Assembly: GCF_001956855.1 (NCBI RefSeq)
Contig: NZ_MTHD01000001.1
Coordinates: 682,001-746,000 of the forward strand
Origin: Azonexus hydrophilus
Lineage (GTDB): Bacteria > Pseudomonadota > Gammaproteobacteria > Burkholderiales > Rhodocyclaceae
DNA length: 64,000 nt
Direction: 5' to 3'
The notes beneath the pieces were generated by a model. That model did no database searches. It had not been told where the DNA came from and saw only the letters and a list, made by a program, of their open reading frames with translations. Positions 11,960-23,098 of this stretch are shown piece after piece (position 1 is the stretch's first letter; every line of letters begins with the position of its first letter). The translations under genes and the position numbers were made by a program.

Positions 11960-12342
11960 CAGTGCAGCGAGCGCGGAATGGCCAGAACGAACTCCGGGAT
12001 TTCGGCCGAAAAGTGCGTGCCATCCTCGGCGACCATCTGGTAGGCGCCTTTCATTGTTCCGACCGGTGTCGTCAGCGACGAGCCGCTGGTGTATTCGAAA
12101 CGTTCGCCCGGCTGCAACAGGGGTTGCTGGCCAACGACGCCGAGACCGCGGACTTCCTGCACGGTGTTGTGCGCATCGGTGATGATCCAGTGGCGGGAAA
12201 CCAGTTGCGCCGCCACGCTGCCGACGTTGCGGATGCTGATCGTGTAGGCGAAGACGTAGCGGTTTTCGTCCGGGTCGGACTGTTCGGGGATGAATTGCGG
12301 GGTCGGGATGATTTCGATCTGGTACTTGTCGGGGTCGGTCAT
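11959..12342 (-). CDS. apaG: ApaG protein
   Basis: This 127-residue single-domain protein with a fibronectin-like beta fold is recognised from YVFAYTISIRNVG, LVSRHWIITDAHN and the glycine-rich GVVGQQPLLQPGERFEYTSG. ApaG in enterobacteria is linked to Co2+ resistance and diadenosine tetraphosphate metabolism; its role is otherwise unclear. It is divergent from rpe with 34 bases between the starts. Confidence 0.95.
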   Translation of the reverse strand: MTDPDKYQIEIIPTPQFIPEQSDPDENRYVFAYTISIRNVGSVAAQLVSRHWIITDAHNTVQEVRGLGVVGQQPLLQPGERFEYTSGSSLTTPVGTMKGAYQMVAEDGTHFSAEIPEFVLAIPRSLH

Positions 12343-12376
12343 GGGATAATTTCGTCTCTTTTTTCAGGGATACATC

Positions 12377-13078
12377 ATGTCAGCCAGGGATTTCGTCATT
12401 GCGCCGAGCATTCTGTCCGCCAATTTCGCCAAGCTGGGCGAAGAAGTGGCCAACGTCATCGCCGCCGGCGCCGACTGGATTCACTTCGACGTCATGGACA
12501 ACCATTATGTTCCCAACCTGACCATCGGGCCACTGGTCTGCGAAGCGATCCGGCCCTGCACCGACGCCCCGATCGACGTGCATCTGATGGTCAAGCCGGT
12601 TGACCGCATTGTCCCGGACTTTGCCAAGGCCGGTGCCAACATCATCACCTTTCACCCGGAAGCTTCAGAACATGTCGACCGGACCCTGTCGCTGATTCGC
12701 GATGCCGGCTGCCAGGCTGGTCTCGTCTTCAATCCCGGAACCCCGCTCGACTATCTCGATTACGTCATGGACAAGATCGACGTGGTGCTGCTGATGAGCG
12801 TCAATCCCGGTTTTGGCGGACAGAAGTTCATTCCTGGCACACTGGCCAAGGCGCGTGCCGCCCGAGCCAGGCTTGACGCCTACGCGCAGGAAACCGGCCG
12901 GCGCATCCGCCTGGAGATCGATGGTGGGGTCAACACCGCCAACATCGCCGAAATCGCCCGCGCCGGCGTCGATGCCTTCGTTGCCGGTTCGGCCGTCTAC
13001 GGTGCCGGCAAGGACAGCGATGCCCATCGCTACGATTCGATCATCGGCGCCCTGCGCGGTGAACTGGCGAAAGTCTGA
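12377..13078 (+). CDS. rpe: Ribulose-phosphate 3-epimerase
   Basis: Rpe interconverts ribulose-5-phosphate and xylulose-5-phosphate in the pentose phosphate pathway or Calvin cycle. This 233-residue TIM barrel shows [18 protein letters not shown], the metal-binding [29 protein letters not shown] and the phosphate-binding [12 protein letters not shown] short stretch with a GATAAT-like box lies between it and apaG. It is followed by the trp leader region; an rpe-(gph)-trpE order is common in proteobacteria, but gph is absent here. Confidence 0.97.
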   Translation: MSARDFVIAPSILSANFAKLGEEVANVIAAGADWIHFDVMDNHYVPNLTIGPLVCEAIRPCTDAPIDVHLMVKPVDRIVPDFAKAGANIITFHPEASEHVDRTLSLIRDAGCQAGLVFNPGTPLDYLDYVMDKIDVVLLMSVNPGFGGQKFIPGTLAKARAARARLDAYAQETGRRIRLEIDGGVNTANIAEIARAGVDAFVAGSAVYGAGKDSDAHRYDSIIGALRGELAKV

Positions 13079-13090
13079 GGCCGCTCCGGG

Positions 13091-13120
13091 TGGACAGCGA
13101 CAAAGCGCATGCGCTAGACT
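13091..13120 (+). promoter_or_regulatory. Candidate sigma70 promoter of the trp operon
   Basis: TGGACA (13091-13096) and TAGACT (13115-13120) are spaced by 18 bases, 13 bases after the rpe stop. The predicted start near 13127 would give an untranslated leader of about 190 bases containing the Trp-rich mini-ORF. Confidence 0.5.
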
Positions 13121-13183
13121 GCGCTTCGTCTGCCGCGTCTGTCACCTTGTTCGGCTGACCCCTTCTTCAGACCTCCTGACCAA

Positions 13184-13240
13184 ATGACTGCATTGCATAA
13201 CTGGAACATCGAGCCGCGTTGGCGCCCCTGGCGTCCGTAA
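13184..13240 (+). CDS. Putative Trp-rich leader peptide (TrpL-like), 18 residues
   Basis: A mini-ORF of 18 codons plus TAA lies between the candidate promoter and trpE. It encodes MTALHNWNIEPRWRPWRP, with tryptophan at positions 7, 13 and 16. Three Trp in 18 codons just ahead of trpE is the hallmark of ribosome-mediated attenuation. The Trp codons (13202, 13220, 13229) sit next to a GGCGCC segment that can pair with a second GGCGCC at 13255. No strong Shine-Dalgarno precedes the ATG, which is the main weakness. Confidence 0.6.
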   Translation: MTALHNWNIEPRWRPWRP

Positions 13241-13252
13241 CCACTCGTCCGT

Positions 13253-13278
13253 CTGGCGCCATCTGCTGGCGCACCCAG
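13253..13278 (+). promoter_or_regulatory. Leader hairpin before trpE (possible attenuator)
   Basis: CTGGCGCC pairs with GGCG...CCAG across the loop ATCTGCT, with a three-base bulge. Only TTTG follows, so a classic U-run terminator is not evident. The left arm GGCGCC (13255-13260) could alternatively pair with GGCGCC at 13221-13226 within the leader ORF, giving mutually exclusive structures. Confidence 0.4.
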
Positions 13279-13318
13279 TTTGCAGCATCCCTGTCATTCG
13301 TCACACCCGAGGCTTCCC

Positions 13319-14794
13319 ATGACTGAAACCGAATTCAACGCGCTCGCGGCGCAAGGCTACAACCGTATTCCCGTCACGCTGGAAACGTTTGCCGATCTCG
13401 ATACGCCGCTGTCAATCTACCTCAAACTGGCCAACGGGCCGTTCACCTACCTGCTCGAATCGGTGCAGGGCGGCGAACGCTTCGGCCGCTATTCCATCAT
13501 TGGCCTGGCCGCACCGACGCGCATCGTCGTCAGTGGCCACGAAGTGCTAGTACTGACCGGCAACCGCATCGCCGAACGCGAGCACGACGCCAATCCGCTC
13601 GATTTTATCGACAGCTACATGAAGCGCTTCCGGGCGCCCGAGGCGGCCGGCCTGCCGCGTTTCCTCGGTGGTCTGGTCGGTTGCTTCGGCTATGACACGA
13701 TCCGCTACATCGAGACGAAGCTGACGCGCACCCAGCGCCCGGACGAAATTGGCACGCCTGACATCCAGTTGCTGCTGTCCGAGGAAATCGCCGTCGTCGA
13801 CAACCTGTCCGGCAAGCTGACGCTGATCGTCTATGCCGAACCCGGTTTTCCCGGCGCCTATCAAAAGGCACGTGCCCGCCTCAAGGAATTGCTGGGCAAG
13901 CTGCGCCTGCCGGTGAGCATTCCGACGGAGGCGCCGGCGCGTTCGGAACCGGCGGTTTCGGTGTTCGGCGAAGCGGCATTCAAGCAGGCGGTGAAAAAAG
14001 CCAAGGACTACATCACCGAGGGCGATGTCATGCAGGTCGTGCTGTCGCAGCGGATGACCAAGCCCTTCCACGCCAGCCCGCTGTCCCTGTACCGGACGCT
14101 GCGCAGCCTGAATCCGTCGCCCTACATGTTCTATTTTGATTTCGAGGACTATCAGGTTGTCGGCGCCTCGCCGGAAATCCTGGTGCGTCTCGAAGGTGAC
14201 CGCGTCACCGTCCGCCCGATCGCCGGCACGCGCAAGCGTGGCGCCTCGCCGGAAGAGGATGCGGCGCTGGCCGAGGAACTGCTGGCCGACGAAAAGGAAA
14301 GGGCCGAGCACACCCAGTTGCTTGATCTCGGTCGCAACGACTGCGGCCGGGTGGCGAAGATCGGCAGCGTCAAGCTCACCGAGAACATGCTGATCGAGCG
14401 CTATTCGCACGTGATGCACATTGTTTCCAATGTCGAAGGCCGGCTGGAAAAGGGGCTTGATGCGGTCGACGTGCTGAAAGCAACATTTCCTGCCGGTACC
14501 GTCTCCGGTGCGCCCAAGGTGCGGGCGATGGAAATCATCGACGAACTGGAGCCGGTCAAGCGCGGCATCTACGCCGGTTCGGTCGGCTACCTCGGCTTCA
14601 ACGGCGACATGGACCTGGCCATCGCCATCCGTACCGCCGTGCTCAAGGCTGGCAAGCTGTACGTGCAGGCCGGTGCGGGCATCGTCGCCGATTCCAATCC
14701 CGAATCCGAATGGCAGGAAACGCTGAACAAGGCGCGTGCCGTGCTGCGTGCCGCCGAGCTGGCCGAGCAGGGCCTGGATACCCGGATCGACTGA
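13319..14794 (+). CDS. trpE: Anthranilate synthase component I
   Basis: TrpE converts chorismate to anthranilate using ammonia delivered by TrpG. The protein has 491 residues from ATG 13319 ([19 protein letters not shown]); the longer in-frame start at 13280 adds a non-conserved tail. The feedback site LLES is at [16 protein letters not shown]. Catalytic blocks are [34 protein letters not shown] and [16 protein letters not shown]. It is the first gene of a compact trpE-G-D-C operon behind the putative attenuator. Confidence 0.97.
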   Translation: MTETEFNALAAQGYNRIPVTLETFADLDTPLSIYLKLANGPFTYLLESVQGGERFGRYSIIGLAAPTRIVVSGHEVLVLTGNRIAEREHDANPLDFIDSYMKRFRAPEAAGLPRFLGGLVGCFGYDTIRYIETKLTRTQRPDEIGTPDIQLLLSEEIAVVDNLSGKLTLIVYAEPGFPGAYQKARARLKELLGKLRLPVSIPTEAPARSEPAVSVFGEAAFKQAVKKAKDYITEGDVMQVVLSQRMTKPFHASPLSLYRTLRSLNPSPYMFYFDFEDYQVVGASPEILVRLEGDRVTVRPIAGTRKRGASPEEDAALAEELLADEKERAEHTQLLDLGRNDCGRVAKIGSVKLTENMLIERYSHVMHIVSNVEGRLEKGLDAVDVLKATFPAGTVSGAPKVRAMEIIDELEPVKRGIYAGSVGYLGFNGDMDLAIAIRTAVLKAGKLYVQAGAGIVADSNPESEWQETLNKARAVLRAAELAEQGLDTRID

Positions 14795-14804
14795 GGAAGA
14801 CGCC

Positions 14805-15377
14805 ATGTTATTGATGATCGACAACTACGACAGCTTCACTTACAACCTGGTCCAGTATTTCGGTGAGCTTGGCCAGGATGTGAAAGTCTTCCGCAACGAC
14901 GCCATCACGCTGGCCGAGATTGCCCGCCTGAAGCCTGATTATCTGGTGATTTCCCCGGGGCCGTGCGCACCGGCGCAGGCCGGCGTGTCGCTGGCGGCGA
15001 TCAAGGAGTTTTCCGGCAAGATTCCGTTGCTCGGCGTCTGCCTCGGCCACCAGTCCATCGGCGAAGCCTTCGGCGGGCGCATCGTGCACGCCAAGACCCT
15101 GATGCACGGCAAGGTTTCTCCGGTCCACCACAAAAACGAGGGTGTTTTCCGTAACCTGCCGAATCCGCTGACCTGTACCCGCTACCATTCGCTGGCCATC
15201 GAGCGGGCAACGCTGCCAGATTGCCTGGACATCACTGCCTGGACCGAGGACGGCGAGATCATGGGGGTGCGCCACAAGACGCTGGCCGTCGAAGGCGTCC
15301 AGTTCCACCCGGAATCGATCCTGACTGAGCGTGGTCACGACCTGTTGAAGAATTTCCTCGAGGAGCACCAGCAATGA
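14805..15377 (+). CDS. trpG: Anthranilate synthase component II (glutamine amidotransferase)
   Basis: This 190-residue class I amidotransferase supplies ammonia to TrpE and may also serve PabB. It begins [20 protein letters not shown]. The oxyanion block is [13 protein letters not shown], the nucleophile cysteine lies in [15 protein letters not shown], and the His/Glu dyad is in [11 protein letters not shown] 14805 is preferred because of the conserved N-terminus; the upstream in-frame region overlaps trpE. Its stop overlaps the trpD start (ATGA). Confidence 0.97.
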   Translation: MLLMIDNYDSFTYNLVQYFGELGQDVKVFRNDAITLAEIARLKPDYLVISPGPCAPAQAGVSLAAIKEFSGKIPLLGVCLGHQSIGEAFGGRIVHAKTLMHGKVSPVHHKNEGVFRNLPNPLTCTRYHSLAIERATLPDCLDITAWTEDGEIMGVRHKTLAVEGVQFHPESILTERGHDLLKNFLEEHQQ

Positions 15378-16398
15378 CCCCGCAAGCCGCCCTCCAGCGT
15401 GTCATCGAGCATCGCGAAATCTTCCACGACGAAATGGTTTCGCTGATGCGCCAGATCATGAGCGGCGAAGTCTCGCCGGTGATGATCGCCGCCATCGTCA
15501 CTGGCCTGCGCGTCAAGAAGGAAAGCATCGGCGAGATAGCCGCCGCCGCCAGCGTCATGCGCGAGCTGGCGACGCCGGTCAAGGTGCCCTACGACCGTCA
15601 CTTCGTTGATATCGTCGGCACCGGCGGCGATGCCGCGCACAGCTTCAATATTTCCACCACCTCGATCTTTGTTGCCGCCGCTGCCGGCGCCAAGGTGGCC
15701 AAGCACGGCGGGCGCAGCGTGTCATCGAGTTCGGGTAGTGCCGATGTGCTCGAAGCGCTCGGCGCCAACATCAACCTGTCGCCGGAAAAGGTCGCCGCCT
15801 GCATCGAGCAATGCGGCATCGGCTTCATGTTCGCGCCCAACCACCACAGCGCGATGAAGCACGTCGCACCAGTGCGCCGCGAAATGGGTGTGCGCACCCT
15901 GTTCAATATCCTCGGTCCGCTGACCAACCCGGCCGCCGCGCCGAACACGCTGATGGGCGTTTTTCACCCTGACCTGGTCGGCATCCAGGTGCGCGTCATG
16001 CAGCGCCTCGGTGCAGAGCGCGTGCTGGTCGTGCACGGCAAGGACAATCTCGACGAAATCTCGCTCGGCGCTGCGACCCTGGTCGGCGAGCTGAAAGATG
16101 GTCAGGTCCGTGAATACGAAGTGCATCCGGAGGATTTCGGCCTGCAGATGATGTCGCTGCGCAATTTGCGCGTCGACGGCGCCGAGGAATCGAAGGCAGT
16201 GATGCTCTCCGCGCTCGACAACCAGCCGGGCGCCGCCCGCGAGATCGTCTGTCTGAATGCCGGCGCCTCGCTCTACGTGGCCAACGTGGCCGACAGCATC
16301 GGCGACGGTATTGCCAAGGCGCGCGAAGCGATCGCTAGCGGCGCAGCACGGGCGAAACTGGCGCAGTTCGTCGAATGCACGAAGCGTTTGGGGGCGGC

Positions 16399-16402
<4 letters not shown>
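15374..16402 (+). CDS. trpD: Anthranilate phosphoribosyltransferase
   Basis: TrpD attaches phosphoribose from PRPP to anthranilate. The 342-residue protein shows the PRPP loop [37 protein letters not shown] and [18 protein letters not shown]. It overlaps trpG and trpC by 4 bases on either side (ATGA junctions), so the operon is translationally coupled. Confidence 0.98.
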
Positions 16403-17187
<785 letters not shown>

Positions 17188-17191
17188 TCGC

Positions 17192-17209
17192 TGTTGCATG
17201 GATGCAACA
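17192..17209. promoter_or_regulatory. Inverted repeat after trpC
   Basis: TGTTGCAT-GG-ATGCAACA is a perfect 8-base inverted repeat starting 4 bases after the trpC stop. It is not followed by a T run, so it could be an operator for the porin upstream region or a weak terminator. Confidence 0.35.
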
Positions 17210-17246
17210 AAGCTTCACATTGTGTAGACCTGTCCGGGATTAAGCC

Positions 17247-17275
17247 TTGCCCTGTGCGGATCGCCCTTGCACAAT
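17247..17275 (+). promoter_or_regulatory. Candidate porin promoter
   Basis: TTGCCC and CACAAT with a 17-base spacer, about 85 bases before the porin ATG. The -10 box matches four of six consensus bases, so this is a low-confidence call. Confidence 0.3.
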
Positions 17276-17307
17276 GCCCTTCAACTTCTCGATCCGAGAG
17301 GTAAAGC

Positions 17308-17342
17308 TTAACCGGCCCGAAAGGCTGGTTAAAAACTAACCA
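17308..17342 (+). promoter_or_regulatory. Alternative stem-loops in the porin 5' leader
   Basis: TTAACCGGCC (17308-17317) pairs with GGCTGGTTAA (17323-17332), one G-U wobble, loop CGAAA. The right arm also belongs to a second possible hairpin, TGGTTA (17326-17331) with TAACCA (17337-17342). The latter ends just before the AAGGAG ribosome site at 17345-17350. The two structures exclude each other. Confidence 0.45.
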
Positions 17343-17358
17343 CTAAGGAGATTTTCTG

Positions 17359-18465
17359 ATGCAAAAGAAGATTATTGCCCTGGCCATCGCTGGTCTGGCT
17401 TCTACCGCAGCTTTCGCACAAACCAACGTTACCGTTTACGGCATCGTTGACATGGGTTACATCAATGCCAAGGCCAACAACGCTGGCACCAGCAAGCAGT
17501 CCTTCTCCGGCATCCAGTCTGGCAACCAGATGGGTTCGCGCGTCGGTTTCCGTGGCACGGAAGATCTGGGCAACGGCCTGAAGGCTCTGTTCACCCTGGA
17601 ATACGGCCTGAACGCTGATGTCGGCGCTGGCAGCTGGACCGGTACCGCACGTCAGTCCTTCCTCGGCCTGACCGGTAACTTCGGTACCGCCGTTGCTGGT
17701 CGTCTGCAGAACCCGGGCTACAACTTCGCTTCCAAGTACGACGTTCTGGGTGCTGCTGTTTGGTCGCCGGTTGGTCAGCTGTCTGACAATGCTGGTCTGT
17801 CGATCTCCGCCCGTGACGGCCTGGGTCGTCTGGACAACGCCGTTGCCTACATCTCGCCGAGCTTCTCGGGTCTGACCATCATCGCCGCTCACGCTTTCGG
17901 CGAACAAGTCAAGAACAACCCGATTCGTGGTGCTGACACCGACCCGCAAGCTGTCTGGGCTCTGGCTGCTGAATACACCCTGGGTGACCTGAATGTTGGC
18001 GCTGTTTACCACAAGCTGAACGACATCGGTGGTACCGACTCCGCTCAAGCTGAGCACGATCGTGCTGAATACGCTCTCGGCGCTTCCTACGACTTCAAGG
18101 TTGTCAAGCTGTCTGCCCTGTATCAGCGCGCTTCCGATGACAACGTCGGCAACGTTCGCAGCGACGACGACTCCACCAAGCTGTGGCAAGTTGGCGTTGG
18201 CGTGCCGGTCGGCGCCAAGGGTATGGTCGAAGTTGCTTACGGTCGTTACAAGAACGATCGTGACAACGGCCGTGCCGACCTGGATGCAAAGGCATGGGGT
18301 GTTAACTACGAGCACAGCCTGTCGCCGCGTACCGTTGCTTACGTCGGTTACGGTCGTCTGAACAACGGTTCGAACACCGCCTTCACCAACCTGAACACCG
18401 GTGCTCTGACCTCCAACGGCAAGAACGCTGCTCAATTCGGTCTTGGCATGCGTCACTCCTTCTAA
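17359..18465 (+). CDS. Outer-membrane general porin (betaproteobacterial OmpC-like)
   Basis: This 368-residue precursor has a clear signal peptide ending AFA before QTNVTVYGIVDMGY. The mature part is a 16-strand-type porin: NQMGSRVGFRGTEDLGNGLKA and TARQSFLGLTGNFGTAVAGR are family blocks, and it ends in phenylalanine (GMRHSF), the Bam recognition signal. Codon use differs from its neighbours, with many GCT, GGT and CGT codons, as expected for a very highly expressed gene. A strong ribosome site and a strong terminator flank it, so it is monocistronic. Confidence 0.93.
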   Translation: MQKKIIALAIAGLASTAAFAQTNVTVYGIVDMGYINAKANNAGTSKQSFSGIQSGNQMGSRVGFRGTEDLGNGLKALFTLEYGLNADVGAGSWTGTARQSFLGLTGNFGTAVAGRLQNPGYNFASKYDVLGAAVWSPVGQLSDNAGLSISARDGLGRLDNAVAYISPSFSGLTIIAAHAFGEQVKNNPIRGADTDPQAVWALAAEYTLGDLNVGAVYHKLNDIGGTDSAQAEHDRAEYALGASYDFKVVKLSALYQRASDDNVGNVRSDDDSTKLWQVGVGVPVGAKGMVEVAYGRYKNDRDNGRADLDAKAWGVNYEHSLSPRTVAYVGYGRLNNGSNTAFTNLNTGALTSNGKNAAQFGLGMRHSF

Positions 18466-18492
18466 TCTAGCCTCGCTAGTTTAGAAAGCCTG

Positions 18493-18523
18493 AAACGGTC
18501 ACTCTTCGGAGTGGCCGTTTTCT
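18493..18523 (+). terminator. Rho-independent terminator of the porin gene
   Basis: 11-base stem AACGGTCACTC/GAGTGGCCGTT with the stable TTCG tetraloop, followed by TTCT, 28 bases after the porin stop. Confidence 0.85.
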
Positions 18524-18562
18524 ATTGGGGGGGCTTGATGGCTTCCCTCAGGAAAGGGCAAT

Positions 18563-18593
18563 AAAAAACCACGCTGATGCGTGGTTTTTTTTT
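18563..18593. terminator. Bidirectional terminator between porin and proB
   Basis: AAAAAACCACGC-TGAT-GCGTGGTTTTTT, a stem flanked by A and T runs, works in both directions. On the minus strand it closes the rplU-rpmA-obg-proB transcript 13 bases after the proB stop. Confidence 0.85.
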
Positions 18594-18605
18594 GCCGGAT
18601 TTGTT

Positions 18606-19723
18606 TCAGCCCAGTATCAGGTTGTCCCGATGGATCATTTCCGGCTCCTCGATGTAACCGAGGATGCCTTCGATATCGGTGGTCGCCCTGCGGGCGATCA
18701 GGCGGGCTTCGCCGCTGCCGTAGTTGCACAGGCCGCGGGCGATTTCATGGCCGTCCGGGGTCATGCAGGCGACGGCGGCGCCGCGTTCGAACTCGCCTTC
18801 AATGGCGGTGACGCCGATGGGCAGCAGGCTTTTTCCCGATTTCAGGGCGTTGACCGCACCATTGTCGAGGATCAGGCGGCCGGCCAGTTGCAGGTGATCG
18901 GCCAGCCATTGCTTGCGCGCTGCCAGCGCCGGGGTTTGCGAGACGAGCAGCGTGCCGATGGCTTCACCGCCAGCCAGGCGCAGGATGGGGTCGGCTTCGT
19001 GGCCGCTGGCGATGACGGTGTCGGCGCCACTGCGGGCGGCGCGTTTGGCGGCGATGATCTTGGTGATCATGCCGCCGGTGCCGACGCGGCTACCGGCGCC
19101 ACCAGCCATGGCTTCAAGTGCGGGATCGCCGGCCGTGGCCTGGTGGATCAGCGTGGCGGTCGGGTCCTTGCGCGGGTCGGCGGTGTATAGGCCTTGCTGG
19201 TCGGTCAGGATGATCAGGGCGTCGGCTTCGATCAGATTGGCGACCAGAGCGCCGAGGGTGTCGTTGTCGCCGAACTTGATCTCGTCGGTGATTACCGTGT
19301 CGTTTTCGTTGATGATCGGAACGACGCCAAGGGCGAGCAGCGTATTGAGCGTCGAGCGGGCGTTCAGGTAGCGCTTGCGGTCGGCCAGATCGTCGTGGGT
19401 CAGCAGGATCTGCGCGGTGTGCAGGCCGTGCTTGCTGAACGCGGCTTCATAGACTTCGACCAGCCCGGCCTGGCCGACGGCGGCGGCGGCCTGTTTTTCG
19501 TGCACGTTCTTCGGTCGGCGACCCCAGCCCAGGCGCTGGACGCCGCAGGCGACGGCGCCGGAAGAGACGAGGATGATTTCCCGGTTCTGTGCGCGCAACA
19601 GGGCGATCTGGCGGGCCCAGCCGGCGATGGCTGCCAGATCCAGGCCGTTGCCGTTGTTGGTGACGAGTGCCGAGCCGACCTTGACGACGAGGCGCTTGGC
19701 GGTGGCGAGGCGGGTTCGGCTCA

Positions 19724-19724
<1 letters not shown>
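18606..19724 (-). CDS. proB: Glutamate 5-kinase
   Basis: ProB phosphorylates glutamate in proline synthesis. The protein has 372 residues from ATG 19724 ([20 protein letters not shown]). The amino-acid kinase domain shows [14 protein letters not shown] and [18 protein letters not shown]; a C-terminal PUA domain follows (from about residue 278, [14 protein letters not shown]). A longer open frame extends upstream but only reads obg in the wrong frame. Its start overlaps the obg stop by one base. Confidence 0.96.
18830..18860 (-). repeat. USS-like repeat copy 3
   Basis: Minus-strand GTGCGGTCAACGCCCTG is followed by AAA and AAAAA tracts, inside proB (encoding [10 protein letters not shown]). 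Confidence 0.6.
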
Positions 19725-20857
<1,133 letters not shown>

Positions 20858-20874
20858 GATTCCGCTGTGCTGAA

Positions 20875-21138
20875 TTATTCAGCAGCCGGAACGATGGTGA
20901 CCGTGCGGCGCTTCTTCTCGCCCTTGATGGCGAACTGGATGGTGCCATCCTTCAGCGCGAACAGGGTGTGATCCTTGCCCATGCCGACGTTTTCGCCAGC
21001 GTGGAATTCGGTGCCGCGCTGACGAACGATGATGTTGCCAGCCAGGACGAATTGACCACCGTAGCGCTTGACGCCGAGTCGTTGTGCCTGTGAGTCGCGG
21101 CCGTTACGCGAACTGCCGCCTGCTTTTTTGTGTGCCAT
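20875..21138 (-). CDS. rpmA: 50S ribosomal protein L27
   Basis: This 87-residue protein begins [20 protein letters not shown], with [15 protein letters not shown] in the core. It has no Firmicute-type N-terminal cleaved extension. It is co-transcribed with rplU (21-base gap). Confidence 0.98.
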   Translation of the reverse strand: MAHKKAGGSSRNGRDSQAQRLGVKRYGGQFVLAGNIIVRQRGTEFHAGENVGMGKDHTLFALKDGTIQFAIKGEKKRRTVTIVPAAE

Positions 21139-21159
21139 TTGTTAGCTCCTTGTCTGAAC

Positions 21160-21471
21160 TCAGGCAGCGATCGTGTCGATGCGCAGTTCGGTGTAGTTCT
21201 GACGATGGCCCTGACGCTTCTGGTAGTGCTTGCGACGGCGCATCTTGAAGATCCGGACCTTGTCGTGGCGGCCGTGGGAAACCACGGTGCACTTGACGGT
21301 GGCGCCAGCAAGGAAGGGGGCGCCGATCTTTACCGACTCGCCTTCGCCTACCATGAGGATCTGGTCAAGGGTAACTTCTGCGCCAACGTCTGCCGGTATC
21401 TGTTCTACTTTGAGTTTTTGGCCAGCGGAAACGCGATACTGCTTGCCGCCGGTTTTTATGACCGCATACAT
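21160..21471 (-). CDS. rplU: 50S ribosomal protein L21
   Basis: This 103-residue protein begins [18 protein letters not shown] and ends with the RNA-binding [14 protein letters not shown] block. It is the first gene of the rplU-rpmA-obg-proB transcript, 42 bases or so downstream of a well-formed promoter. Confidence 0.98.
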   Translation of the reverse strand: MYAVIKTGGKQYRVSAGQKLKVEQIPADVGAEVTLDQILMVGEGESVKIGAPFLAGATVKCTVVSHGRHDKVRIFKMRRRKHYQKRQGHRQNYTELRIDTIAA

Positions 21472-21519
21472 GGGTTGGACTCCGAAAATAAATCTAAAGG
21501 GTACTACGAAGAACCGCGC

Positions 21520-21547
21520 ATTATACGCAAAAGATTATGAAAGTCAA
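21520..21547 (-). promoter_or_regulatory. sigma70 promoter of rplU-rpmA-obg-proB
   Basis: Read on the minus strand: TTGACT (21547-21542), 16-base spacer, perfect TATAAT (21525-21520). The predicted start near 21513 leaves a leader of about 42 bases. Confidence 0.8.
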
Positions 21548-21600
21548 AGCCTTGTCAAGGCCTTGTGCTAGAATTGCCGCCTTTCGCAAAGGAGCTTCTC

Positions 21601-21945
21601 ATGGCTGAAATTACCACGGCCTCCGGCCTGATCTACGAAGACACCGTCGAGGGTAGCGGCGTCGAAGCCACCGCTGGCGCGTTCGTCACCGTGCATTACA
21701 CCGGCTGGCTGACCAATGGCAGCAAGTTCGATTCGAGCAAGGATCGCAACGATCCCTTCCAGTTTCCGCTCGGCCAGCGTCACGTGATTTCCGGCTGGGA
21801 CGAAGGCGTCCAGGGCATGAAGGTCGGCGGTACCCGCAAGCTGACCATTCCGCCGCAACTCGGCTACGGTGCCCGTGGCGCCGGCGGCGTCATCCCGCCG
21901 AACGCGACCCTGGTCTTCGAGGTCGAACTGCTCGACGTGCAATGA
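21601..21945 (+). CDS. FKBP-type peptidyl-prolyl isomerase
   Basis: This 114-residue single-domain FKBP, probably cytoplasmic (no signal peptide), carries [18 protein letters not shown], the active-site [16 protein letters not shown] and [22 protein letters not shown] 21601 is chosen because AAAGGAG lies 9-10 bases before it. Its stop overlaps the start of the RluF-like gene by 4 bases. Confidence 0.95.
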   Translation: MAEITTASGLIYEDTVEGSGVEATAGAFVTVHYTGWLTNGSKFDSSKDRNDPFQFPLGQRHVISGWDEGVQGMKVGGTRKLTIPPQLGYGARGAGGVIPPNATLVFEVELLDVQ

Positions 21946-23006
21946 CCCAGTCCGACGATCCCTGGGCTAAATGGCGCCAGCCGACCGACGCTGCTGCGGT
22001 CGACGCCGAAAAACCGGCAAAAACCGAAAAGCTGAAAGCGGCGCCGGTCGAACCCGTCGCGAGTGTTCCGAAGGCTGAAGCGTTGCCGGTGGAAAGCAAA
22101 CCGGCTGGTACGCTGGGCGTCAAGGCTGGTCTGCGTTCGGACGCGCCGGGCAAGCGCACACCCTTGCGCGGTGGTTCGCCGGTACGCAAGCCGATGGCTG
22201 CTGCGGCGCCGGTTGAACGTCCGGCTGCCCGGCCGGTGAAAAAAGCGGCGGCGCCCGTCGTCCGCTCCGGTCCGCCACCCGAAGGGACGCGTCTGTCGAA
22301 GGTGATGTCGGAGCGTGGCATGTGTTCGCGCCGCGAGGCCGACATGTGGATCGAGCGCGGCTGGGTTTTCGTCAATGGCGAGCAGGTCTGCGAGCTGGGT
22401 TCGCGCATCGATCCGGCGGCCGAGATCACGATTTCGACCGAAGCCAAGAAGGATCAGGCCAAGGCGGTTACCATCCTGCTGCACAAACCGGTCGGTTACG
22501 TTTCCGGCCAGCCGGAGCCGGGTTGCATCCCGGCGGTGACGCTGATCACCGCTGAAACCCAGTTGCCACATTCGGGCGGTCCCGAGTTCAAGCCGTGGAT
22601 GCTCCGCGGCCTGGCCCCGGCCGGCCGGCTGGACATCGATTCGACCGGTCTGCTGGTGCTGACCAGCGATGGCCGGGTGGCCAAGCGCCTGATCGGCGAG
22701 GACAGCGAGGCGGAGAAGGAATACCTGGTGCGCGTCTCCGGCGAGATGATCAAGGGTGGTCTGGAACTGCTGCGGCACGGGCTGGAACTCGACGGCAAGC
22801 CGTTGAAACAGGCCTGGGTCAAGCAACTAAACGAAGATCAGCTGCACTTCATCCTGAAGGAAGGCAAGAAGCGCCAGATCCGTCGCATGTGCGAACTGGT
22901 CGGTTTGCAGGTGGTTGGCCTGAAGCGTGTGCGCATCGGACGTATCCGCCTGGGCGACCTGCCGATGGGACAGTGGCGTTTCCTGCGCGCCGACGAGGCG
23001 TTCTGA
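21942..23006 (+). CDS. RsuA/RluF-family 23S rRNA pseudouridine synthase
   Basis: The protein has 354 residues. The first 110 or so are Ala/Pro/Lys-rich and low complexity. They are followed by an S4 domain ([21 protein letters not shown] split at RREAD) and the catalytic domain with the Asp motif [17 protein letters not shown] and [16 protein letters not shown]. The spacing and C-terminal block ([16 protein letters not shown]) look closest to RluF rather than RluB. A USS-like repeat copy forms part of the low-complexity N-terminus ([14 protein letters not shown]). Exact target uridine is not readable. Confidence 0.85.
   Translation: MTQSDDPWAKWRQPTDAAAVDAEKPAKTEKLKAAPVEPVASVPKAEALPVESKPAGTLGVKAGLRSDAPGKRTPLRGGSPVRKPMAAAAPVERPAARPVKKAAAPVVRSGPPPEGTRLSKVMSERGMCSRREADMWIERGWVFVNGEQVCELGSRIDPAAEITISTEAKKDQAKAVTILLHKPVGYVSGQPEPGCIPAVTLITAETQLPHSGGPEFKPWMLRGLAPAGRLDIDSTGLLVLTSDGRVAKRLIGEDSEAEKEYLVRVSGEMIKGGLELLRHGLELDGKPLKQAWVKQLNEDQLHFILKEGKKRQIRRMCELVGLQVVGLKRVRIGRIRLGDLPMGQWRFLRADEAF
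21992..22026 (+). repeat. USS-like repeat copy 4 (closest to consensus)
   Basis: TGCTGCGGTCGACGCCG is followed by two five-base A tracts whose starts are 10 bases apart (AAAAACCGGCAAAAA). It is inside the low-complexity N-terminal part of the pseudouridine synthase gene. Confidence 0.7.
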
Positions 23007-23020
23007 GCTTTTTGACCGAT

Positions 23021-23053
23021 TGCTGCGGTCGACCGCAATAAAAGGCAAAAAAC
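23021..23053 (+). repeat. USS-like repeat copy 5, intergenic
   Basis: It contains the 14-base palindrome TGCGGTCGACCGCA (23024-23037) followed by AATAAAAGGCAAAAAA. It lies directly after the pseudouridine synthase stop and runs into the terminator hairpin. Confidence 0.7.
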
Positions 23054-23082
23054 GCCGGCCGGGTTACCCGGCCGGCGTTTTT
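23047..23082. terminator. Strong bidirectional terminator
   Basis: AAAAAACGCCGGCCGGGT and its complement form a perfect stem of over 15 pairs with A and T runs on the two sides. It separates the convergent pseudouridine synthase and MaoC genes. Confidence 0.9.
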
Positions 23083-23098
23083 CATGTGGCAGCAGAAA

